Below, in pieces: positions 53,210-63,746 of a stretch of DNA of 64,000 nucleotides. The stretch is from Megalopta genalis (lineage: Eukaryota; Arthropoda; Insecta; Hymenoptera; Halictidae), in assembly GCF_051020955.1 (NCBI RefSeq), contig NW_027476767.1, positions 1 to 64,000 on the forward strand, given 5' to 3'. Made by a program: the position numbers and the translations under genes. Each line of letters opens with the position of its first letter. Positions within the stretch are counted from its first letter, which is position 1. The notes beneath the pieces were generated by a model. That model saw nothing but the letters and a program-made list of their open reading frames with translations, was not told where the DNA came from and made no database searches.

Positions 53210-54718
53210 CTAATCAATCGTGTTAGCTTCAAAATCCATGCGATACCCATGATTTAGCTTCAAATCAATGCGATGCAGAAGGTTTAGCTTCAAATCCATG
53301 CGAAACAAATGATTTAGCATCAGATACTTCTGATATAACTGATATAGCTTCAAATGCAGGGGAGACAAACGAGTTAGCATCAAACCCATGCAAAACACAT
53401 GATTTAGCTGCAAATCAATGCGATGTAGAAGGTTTAGCTTCAAAACAATAAGAGGTAGAAGGTTTAGCTTCAAATCAATAGAATGTAGTAGGTTTAGCTT
53501 CAAATCAATGCGATGTAGAAGGTTTAGATTCAAATCCATACGAAACACATGATTTAGCTTCAAATCAATGCGAAGTAGAAGATTTAGGTTCAAATACATG
53601 CGAAACGAATGGTTCAGCTTCAAATACTTGTGATATACATGATTTACCTTCAACTGCATGCGAAACAAATGAGTTAGCTTCAAATGAATGCGAAGTGTGA
53701 GGTTTATCTTCAAATCCATGCGAAACAAATGGTTTAGCTTCAAATACTTGTAATATACATAATTTTGCTTCAGATGCATGCGAAACAAACGATTTAGCTT
53801 CACACCCAAGGGAAACACATGATTTAACTTCAAATCAATGCGAAGTAGAAGGCTTAGCTTCAAATCCATGCAACACAAATTATTTAGCTTCTTATACTTG
53901 CGATATAAGTGATATAGCTTCAAATGCAGGCGAAACAAACGAGTGATCTTCAAATCCAAGCGTAACACATGATTCAACTGCAAATCAATGTGATGTAGAA
54001 GGTTTAGCTTCAAATCCATGCGATACACAAGATTTAGCTTCAAATCAATGCGATGTAGAAGGTTTAGCTTCAAATCAATTAGAGGTAGAAGATTCAGCTT
54101 CAAATCAATAGAATATAGAAGGTTTAGCTTCAAATCAATGCGATGTAGAAGGTTTAGCTTCAAATCCATACGAAACACATGATTTAGCTTCAAATCTATT
54201 CGAAGGACAAGACTTAGATTCAAATCCATGCGAAACAAATGATTTAGCTTCAAATGAATGCGAAGTAGAAGGCTTAGCTTCAAATCCATGCAAAACAAAT
54301 GGTTTTGCCACAAATACTTGTGATATACATTATTTAGATACAACTGCATGCGAAACAAACGAGATACCTTCAAATCCATGCTATATACATGATTTATCTT
54401 CAAATCCATGCGAAACAAATGGTTTAGCTCCATATACTTGTGATATACATGATTTAGCTTCAACCGGATGCGAAACAAACGAGTTAGCTTCAAATCCAAG
54501 AGAAAAACATGATTTAGCTTCAAATCAATGCGAAATAGAAGGCTTAGCATCAAATTCATGCAACACAAATTATTTAGCTTCTTATACTTGGGATAAAAGT
54601 GATATAGCTTCAAATGCAGGCGAAACAAACGAGTGATCTTCAAATCCAAGCGTAACACATGATTTAACTTCAAATCAATACGAAGTAGAAGATTTAGGTT
54701 CAAATACATGCGAAACAA
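53210..54718 (-). other. 502-codon open frame inside the satellite; probably not a gene
   Basis: A - strand frame spanning the junction region of copy 3 of the 2.2-2.8 kb repeat. Its first residues (MFRMYLNLNLLLRIDLKLN) also start the open frames ending upstream at 47,125 and 51,957, because the same repeat is present there. The overlapping equivalents in other copies have different lengths (186 and 136 codons) owing to frameshifts. The variability of length among near-identical copies is evidence against selection on the product. Confidence 0.1.
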
Positions 54719-57241
54719 ATGGTTCAGCTACAAATACTTGTGATATACATGATTTACCTTCAACTGCATGCGAAACAAACGATTTAGCTTCACACCCAAG
54801 GGAAACACATGATTTAACTTCAAATCAATGCGAAGTAGAAGGCTTAGCATCAAATCCATGCAACACAAATTATTTAGCTTCTTATACTTGCGATATAAGT
54901 GATATAGCTTCAAATGCAGGCGAAACAAACGAGTGATCCTCAAATCCAAGCGTAACACATGATTTAAATTCAAATCAATGGGAAGTAGAAGATGTACCTC
55001 CAAATCCATGCGAAACAAATGGTTCAGCTTCAAATACTTGTGATATACATGATTTACCTTCAACTGCATGCGAAACAAACGAGTTAGCATCAAATCCAAG
55101 CAAAACACATGATTTAGCTTCAAATCAATGCGAAATAGAAGCCTTAGCATCAAATCCATGCGACACAAATTATTTAGCTTCATATACATGTGATACAAGT
55201 GATATAGCTTCAAATGCAGGCGAAACACACGAGTGAGCTTTAAATCCAAGCGTAACACATGATTTAACTTCAAATCAATGGGAAGTAGAAGGCTTAGCAT
55301 CAAATTCATGCAACACAAATCATTTAGCTTCTTATACTTGCGATATAAGTGATATAGCTTCAAATGCAGGCGAAACAAACGAGTGATCTTCAAATCCAAC
55401 CCTAACACATGATTTAACTTCAAATCAATGGGAAGTAGAAGGCTTAGCATCAAATCCATGCAACGCAAGTTAATTAGCTGCTCATACTTGCGATATAAGT
55501 GATCTAGCTTCAAATGCAGGCTAAACAAACGAGTGATCCTTAAATCCAAGCGTAAGACATGATTTAACTTCAAATCAATGGTAAGTAGAAGATGTACCTC
55601 CTAATCTATGCGATACAAATGGTTCAGCTTCACATACTTGTGATATACATGATTTAGCTTCAACTGCATGCGAAACAAACGAGTTAGCTTCAAATCCAAG
55701 CGAAACACATGATTTAAATTCAAATCAATGCGAAGTAGAAGATTTAGGTTCAAATACATGCGAAACGAATGGTTCAGCTTCAAATACTTGTGATATACAT
55801 GATTTACCTTCAACTGCATGCGAAACAAATGAGTTAGCTTCAAATGAATGCGAAGTGTGAGGTTTATCTTCAAATCCATGCGAAACAAATGGTTTAGCTT
55901 CAAATACTTGTAATATACATAATTTTGCTTCAGATGCATGCGAAACAAACGATTTAGCTTCACACCCAAGGGAAACACATGATTTAACTTCAAATCAATG
56001 CGAAGTAGAAGGCTTAGCTTCAAATCCATGCAACACAAATTATTTAGCTTCTTATACTTGCGATATAAGTGATATAGCTTCAAATGCAGGCGAAACAAAC
56101 GAGTGATCTTCAAATCCAAGCGTAACACATGATTCAACTGCAAATCAATGGGATGTAGAAGGTTTAGCTTCAAATCCATGCGATACACAAGATTTAGCTT
56201 CAAATCAATGCGATGTAGAAGGTTTAGCTTCAAATCAATTAGAGGTAGAAGATTCAGCTTCAAATCAATAGAATATAGAAGGTTTAGCTTCAAATCAATG
56301 CGATGTAGAAGGTTTAGCTTCAAATCCATACGAAACACATGATTTAGCTTCAAATCTATTCGAAAGACAAGACTTAGATTCAAATCCATGCGAAACAAAT
56401 GATTTAGCTTCAAATGAATGCGAAGTAGAAGGCTTAGCTTCAAATCCATGCAAAACAAATGGTTTTGCTACAAATACTTGTGATATACATTATTTAGATA
56501 CAACTGCATGCGAAACAAACGAGATACCTTCAAATCCATGCTATATACATGATTTAGCTTCAAATCAATGCGAAACAAACGAGATACCTTCAAATCCATG
56601 CGATACACAAGATTTAGTTTCAAATCAATGCGATGTATTAGGTTCAGCTTCAAATCCATTCGACACATATGATTTAGCTTCAAATACTTGCGATATAAGT
56701 GATATAGCTTCAAAAGCAGGAGGAACAAACGAGGTAGCTTCAATTCCACGCGATACACATGATTTAGCTTCAAATACTAGCGATATAAGTGATGTAGATT
56801 CAACTGCAGGCGAAATGAACGAGTTACCTTCAAATCCATGCGAAACACATGATTTAGCTGCAAATCAGTGCGATGTAGTAGTTTTAGCTTCAAAACAATA
56901 TGAGGTAGAAGGTTTAGCTTCAAATCAATAGAATGTAGAAGGTTTAGCTTTAATTCAATGCGATGTAGAAGGTTTAGCTTCAAATCCATACGAAACACAT
57001 GATTTAGTATCAAATCAATTCGAAGGACAATGCTTAGATTCAAATCCAAGCGAAACAAATGATTTAGCTTCAAATGAATGCGAAGTAGAAGGCTTAGCTT
57101 CAAATCCATGCAAAACAAATGGTTTAGCTACAAATACTTGTGATATACATTATTTAGCTACAACTGCATGCGAAACAAACGAGATAGCTTCAAATCCATG
57201 CTATATACATGATTTAGCTTCAAATCAATGCGATGTAGAAG

Positions 57242-58619
57242 GTTTAGCTTCAAATCCATGCGATACACAAGATTTAGCTTCAAATCAATGCCATGTAGTA
57301 GGTTCAGATTCAAATCCATGCCAAACACATGATTTATATTCAAATCCATGGGATGTAGAAGGTTTACTTCAAATCCATGCGGAACACATTATTTAGCTGC
57401 AAATAGGTGCGAAGTAGAAGGCTCGGGTTCAAATCAATGCGATTCAAATGGTTCATCTTCAAATACTTGTGAAAGACATGATTTAGCTTCAACTGCATGC
57501 GAAACACATGATTTAGCTTCAAATCAATGCGATGTGGAAGGTTTAGCTTCAAATCCATGCGATACACAAGATTTAGCTTCAAATCAATGCGCTGTAGTAG
57601 GTTCAGCTTCAAATCCATGTGACACATATGATTTAGCTTCAAATACTTGCGATATAAGTGATATAGCTTCAAAAGCTGTAGGAACAAACGAGGTAGCTTC
57701 AAATCCATGCGAAACACATGATTCAGCTGCAAATCAATGCGATGTAGAAGGTTTAGCTTCAAATCCATGCGAAACAAATGGTTTAGCTACAAATTCTTGT
57801 GATATACATTATTTAGCTACAACTGCTTGCGAAACTAACGAGTTAGCTTCAAATCTATGCGAAACACACGATTTATCTTCAAATCAATGCGATGTAGAAG
57901 GTTTAGCTTCAAATCAATAAGAGGTAGAAGGTTTAGCTTCAAATCCATGCGATACACAAGATTTAGCTTCAAATCAATGCCATGTAGTAGGTTCAGATTC
58001 AAATCCATGCCAAACACATGATTTATATTCAAATCCATGGGATGTAGAAGGTTTACTTCAAATCCATGCGGAACACATTATTTAGCTGCAAATAGGTGCG
58101 AAGTAGAAGGCTCGGGTTCAAATCAATGCGATTCAAATGGTTCATCTTCAAATACTTGTGAAAGACATGATTTAGCTTCAACTGCATGCGAAACACATGA
58201 TTTAGCTTCAAATCAATGCGATGTGGAAGGTTTAGCTTCAAATCCATGCGATACACAAGATTTAGCTTCAAATCAATGCGCTGTAGTAGGTTCAGCTTCA
58301 AATCCATGTGACACATATGATTTAGCTTCAAATACTTGCGATATAAGTGATATAGGTTCCAAAGCTGTAGGAACAAACGAGGTAGCTTCAAATCCATGCG
58401 AAACACATGATTCAGCTGCAAATCAATGCGATGTAGAAGGTTTAGCTTCAAATCCATGCGAAACAAATGGTTTAGCTACAAATACTTGTGATATACATTA
58501 TTTAGCTACAACTGCTTGCGAAACTAACGAGTTAGCTTCAAATCTATGCGAAACACACGATTTATCTTCAAATCAATGCGATGTAGAAGGTTTAGCTTCA
58601 AATCAATAAGAGGTAGAAG
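57242..58619. repeat. 689-bp tandem duplication
   Basis: Unit 1 is 57,242-57,930 and unit 2 is 57,931-58,619. The length is 23 monomers minus one base, explained by a 29-bp monomer (GAAGGTTTACTTC, missing the G of TTAGCTTC) near 57,360 and 58,049. Both have the CATGCGGAACACATT monomer, the AATAGGTGCGAAG monomer and the GGCTCGGG cassette. Differences are few, for example AATTCTTG near 57,791 against AATACTTG near 58,480, and ATAGCTTCAAAAGC near 57,661 against ATAGGTTCCAAAGC near 58,350. Confidence 0.92.
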
Positions 58620-61600
58620 GTTTAGCTTCAAATAAATAGAATATAGAAGGTTTAGCTTCAAATCAATGCGATGTAGAAGGTTTAGATTCAAATCCATACG
58701 AAACACATGATTTAGCTTCAAATCAATTCGAAGGGCAAGGCTTAGATTCAAATCCATGCGAAACAAATGATTTAGCTTCAGATGAATGCGAAGTAGAAGG
58801 CTCAGCTTCAAATCCATGCGAAACACATGATTTAGTTGCAAATCAATGTGATGTAGAAGGTTTAGCTTCAAATCAATGCGATGTAGAAGGTTCAGCTTCA
58901 AACCCATGCGACACATATGATTTGGCTTCAAATACTTGCGATATAAGTGATATAGCTTCAAAAGCTGGAGGAACAAACGAGGAGGCTTCAATTCCAAGCG
59001 AAACAAATGATTTAGCTTCAAATCAATGCGAAGTAGAAGGCGTAGCTTCAAATCCATGCGAAACAAATGGTTTAGCTACAAATACTTGTGATATAGATTA
59101 TTTAGCTACAACTGCATGCGAAACACACGATTTATCTTCAAATCAATGCGATGTAGAAGGTTTAGCTTCAAATCCATGCGATACACAAGATTTAGCTTCA
59201 AATGAATGCGATGTAGTAGGTTCAGCTTCAAATCCATGCGACACATATGATTTAGCTTCAAATACTTGCGATATAAGTGATATAGCTTCAAAAGCTGTGG
59301 GAACAAACGAGGTAGCTTCAAATCCATGCGAAACACATGATTCAGCTGCAAATCAATGCGATGTAGAAGGTTTAGCTACAAAACAATAAGAGGTAGAAGG
59401 TTTAGCTTCAAATCAATAGAATGTAGAAGGTTTAGCTTCAAATCAATGCGATGTAGAATGTTTAGCTTCAAATCCATACGAAACACATGATTTAGCTTCA
59501 AATCAATTCGAAGGAGAAGGCTTAGATTCAAATCCATGCGAAACAAATGATTTAGCTTCAAATCAATGCGATGTAGAAGGTTTAGCTTCAAATCCATGCG
59601 AAACACACGATTTATCTTCAAATCAATGCGATGTAGAAGGTTTGCTTAAAATCTATAACAGGTAGATGGTTTAGCTTCAAATCAATGGAATATAGAAGGT
59701 TTAGCTTCAAATAAATGCGATGTAGAAGGTTTAGCTTCAAATCCATGCGATACACAAGATTTAGCTTCAAATCAATGCGATGTATTAGGTTCAGCTTCAA
59801 ATCCATGCGACACATATGATTTAGCTTCAAATACTTGCGATATAAGTGATATAGCTTCAAAAGCTGTAGGAACAAACGAGGTAGCTTCAATTCCATGCGA
59901 GACACATGATTTAGCTTCAAATCAATGCGATGTGGAAGGTTTAGCTTCATATCCAAGTGTAACACATGATTTAGCTTCAAATATTTGCGATATAAGTGAT
60001 ATAGCTTCGAATACAGGCGAAACGAACGAGTTAGCTTCAAATCCATGCGAAACACATGAATCAGCTGCAAATCAATGCAATGTAGAAGGTTTAGCTTCAA
60101 ATCCATGCGAAACACATGATTTAGCTGCAACTCAATGCGATGTAGAAGGTTTAGCTTCAAATCCATACGAAACACATGATTTAGCTTCAAATCAATTCGA
60201 AGGGCAAGGCGTAGATTCAAATCCATGCGAAGCAAATGATTTAGCTTCAGATGAATGCGAAGTAGAAGACTCAGCTTCAAATCCATGCGGCACATATGAT
60301 TTAGCTTTAAATACTTGCGATATAAGTGATATAGTTTCAAATGGAGGCGAAACGAACGAGTTGGCTTCAAATCCATGAGAAACACATGATTTAGCTGCAA
60401 ATCAATGTGATGTAGAAGGTTTAGCTTCAAATCCATGCGATACACAAGATTTAGCTTCAAATCAATGCGATGTAGAAGGTTCAGCTTCAAATCCATGCGA
60501 CACATATGATTTAGCTTCAAATACTTGTGATATAAGTGATATAGCTTCAAAAGTCGGAGGAACAGACGAGGTGGCTTCAATTCCATGCGAAACAAATGAT
60601 TTAGCTTCAAATCAATGTGAAGTAGAAGGCGTAGCTTCAAATCCATGCGAAAGAAATGGTTTACCTACAAATACTTGTGATATACATTATTTAGCTACAA
60701 CTGCATGCGAAACTAACGAGTTAGCTTCAAATCCATGCGAAACACACGATTTATTTTCAAATCAATGCGATGTAGAAGGTTTGCTTCAAATCTATAAGAG
60801 GTAGATGGTTTAGCTTCAAATCAATGGAATATAGAAGGTTTAGCTTCAAATAAATGCGATGTAGACGGTTTAGCTTCAAATCCATGCGATACACAAGATT
60901 TAGCTTCAAATCAATGCGATGTATTAGGTTCAGCTTCAAATCCATGCGACACATATGATTTAGCTGCAAATCAATGCGATGTAGAAGGTTTAGCTTCAAA
61001 TCCATGCCAAACACATGATTTAGAATCAAATCCATGGGATGTAGAAGGTTTGGCTTCAAATCCATGCGAAACACATTATGTATCTGCAAATCAGTGCGAA
61101 GTAGAAGGCTCGGGTTCAAATCAATGCGATTCAAATGGTTCATCTTCAAATACTTGTGAAAGACATGATTTAGCTTCAACTGCAAGCGAAACTCATGATT
61201 TAGCTTCAAATCAATGCGATGTAGTAGGTTCAGCTTCAAATCCATGCGACACATATGATTTAGCTTCAAATACTTGCGATATAAGTGATATAGCTTCAAA
61301 AGCTGGAGGAACAAACGAGGTGGCTTCAATTCCATGCGAAACAAATGATTTCGCTTCAAATCAATGCGAAGTAGAAGGCGTATCTTCAAAAACTTGCGAT
61401 ATTCGTGACTTAGTTTCAAATGGAGGCGAAACGAACGAGTTAGCTTCAAATCCATGCGATACACATGATTTAGCTTCAAATCAATGCGATGTAGAAGGTT
61501 TAGCTACAAATCCATGCCATACACAAGATTTAGCTTCAAATCAATTCGAAGGACAAGGCTTAGGTTCAAATCCATGCGAAACAAATGATTTAGCTTCAAA

Positions 61601-63746
61601 TGAATGCGAAGTAGAAGGCTTAGCTTCAAATCCATGCAAAACAAATGATTTAGCTACAAATACTTGTGATATACATCATTTAGCTACAACTGCATGCTAA
61701 ACGGACGAGTTAGCTTCAAATCCATGCGATACACATGATTTAGATTCAAATCAATGCGATGTAGAAGGTTTAGCTACAAATCCATGCCATACACAAGATT
61801 TAGCTTCAAATCAATTCGAAGCAAAAGGCTTAGGTTCAAATCCATGCGAAACAAATGATTTAGCTTCAAATGAATGCGAAGTAGAAGGCTTAGCTTCAAA
61901 TCCATGCAAAACAAATGGTTTAGCTACAAATACTTGTGATACACATCATTTAGCTACAACTGCATGCTAAACGGACGAGTTAGCTTCCAATCCATGCGAT
62001 TCACATGATTTAGCTTCAAATCCATGGGATGTAGAAGGTTTAGCTTCAAATCCATGCGATACACAAGATTTAGCTTCAAATCAATGCGATGTAGAAGGTT
62101 CAGCTTCAAACCCATGCGACACATATGATTTGGCTTCAAATACTTGCGATATAAGTGATATAGCTTCAAAAGCTGGAGGAACAAACGAGGTAGCTTCAAA
62201 TCCATGCGAAACACATGATTCAGCTGCAAATCAATGCGATGTAGAAGACGTAGCTTCAAATCCATGCGATACACAAGATTTAGCTTCAAATGAATGCGAT
62301 GTAGTAGGTTCAGCTTCAAATCCATGCGATATAAGTGATATAGCTTCAAAAGCAGGAGGAACAAACGAGGTAGCTTCAATTCTATGCGAAACAAATGATT
62401 TAGCTTCAAATCAATGCGAAGTAGAAGGCGTAGCTTCAAATCCATTCGAAACACATGATTCAGATGCAAATCATTGTGATGTAGAAGGTTTAGCTTCAAA
62501 TCCATGCGATACACAAGATTTAGCTTCAAATCAATGCGATGTAGAAGGTTCAGCTTCAAATCCATGCGACACATATGATTTGGCTTCAAATACTTGCGAT
62601 ATAAGTGATATAGCTTCAAAAGCTGGAGGAACAAACGAGGAGGCTTCAATTCCAAGCGAAACAAATGATTTAGCTTCAAATCAATGCGAAGTAGAAGGCG
62701 TAGCTTCAAATCCATGCGAAACAAATGGTTTAGCTACAAATACTTGTGATATAGATTATTTAGCTACAACTGCATGCGAAACACACGATTTATCTTCAAA
62801 TCAATGCGATGTAGAAGGTTTAGCTTCAAATCCATGCGATACACAAGATTTAGCTTCAAATGAATGCGATGTAGTAGGTTCAGCTTCAAATCCATGCGAC
62901 ACATATGATTTAGCTTCAAATACTTGCGATATAAGTGATATAGCTTCAAAAGCTGTGGGAACAAACGAGGTAGCTTCAAATCCATGCGAAACACATGATT
63001 CAGCTGCAAATCAATGCGATGTAGAAGGTTTAGCTACAAAACAATAAGAGGTAGAAGGTTTAGCTTCAAATCAATAGAATGTAGAAGGTTTAGCTTCAAA
63101 TCAATGCGATGTAGAATGTTTAGCTTCAAATCCATACGAAACACATGATTTAGCTTCAAATCAATTCGAAGGAGAAGGCTTAGATTCAAATCCATGCGAA
63201 GCAAATGATTTAGCTTCAGATGAATGCGAAGTAGAAGACTCAGCTTCAAATCCATGAGGCACATATGATTTAGCTTTAAATACTTGCGATATAAGTGATA
63301 TAGTTTCAAATGGAGGCGAAACGAACGAGTTGGCTTCAAATCCATGAGAAACACATGATTTAGCTGCAAATCAATGTGATGTAGAAGGTTTAGCTTCAAA
63401 TCCATGCGATACACAAGATTTAGCTTCAAATCAATGCGATGTAGAAGGTTCAGCTTCAAATCCATGCGACACATATGATTTAGCTTCAAATACTTGCGAT
63501 ATAAGTGATACAGCTTCAAAAGTCGGAGGAACAAACGAGGTGGCTTCAATTCCATGCGAAACAAATGATTTAGCTTCAAATCAATGCGATGTAGAAGGCG
63601 TATCTTCAAAAACTTGCGATATTCCTGACATAGTTTCAAATGGAGTCGAAACGAACGAGTTAGCTTCAATCCATGCGAGACACATAATTTAGCTTCTAAT
63701 CAATGCGATGTAGAAGGTTTAGCTTCAAATCAATAAGAGGTAGAAG
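58620..63746. repeat. Satellite segment with a 3,658-bp-offset duplication and mosaic end
   Basis: About 670 bp at 58,860-59,535 recur at 62,518-63,193, offset 3,658 bp; both include the AAGCTGTGGGAAC monomer and the ACAAAACAATAAGAGG monomer. From 63,196 the sequence instead matches 60,227 onward (offset 2,969 bp), and from about 63,600 it matches 61,380 onward (offset 2,220 bp). TAA monomers are near 58,606, 59,386 and 63,044. The segment ends where the 689-bp unit restarts. Confidence 0.85.
61435..61974. repeat. 270-bp tandem duplication
   Basis: CTAAACGGACGAGTTAGC occurs at 61,696 and 61,966, and the CCATGCCATACACAAG monomer near 61,512 and 61,782, spacing 270 bp (nine monomers). Small differences, such as GAAGGACAAGG against GAAGCAAAAGG and ATATACATC against ATACACATC, show some age. 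Each unit ends with a TAA in the + frame (GCATGCTAAACGG). Confidence 0.87.

Larger units (their letters stand above)
46801..56553. repeat. Four copies of a 2.2-2.8 kb higher-order repeat
   Basis: The start string TTATCTTCAAATCCATGCG marks copies at 46,801, 49,171, 51,633 and 54,394, giving lengths of 2,370, 2,462, 2,761 and about 2,160 bp. A second marker, GCGAAGTGTGAGG or its variant, falls near 48,561, 50,933, 53,694 and 55,854. Internal units follow the pentamer order closely, and many carry GAGTGATCTTC, a TGA in the + frame. Copies 2 to 4 look nearly identical where they overlap; length differences come from whole-monomer or whole-pentamer gains and losses. The - strand is open over long stretches here (676, 502 and 427 codons). 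Confidence 0.9.
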
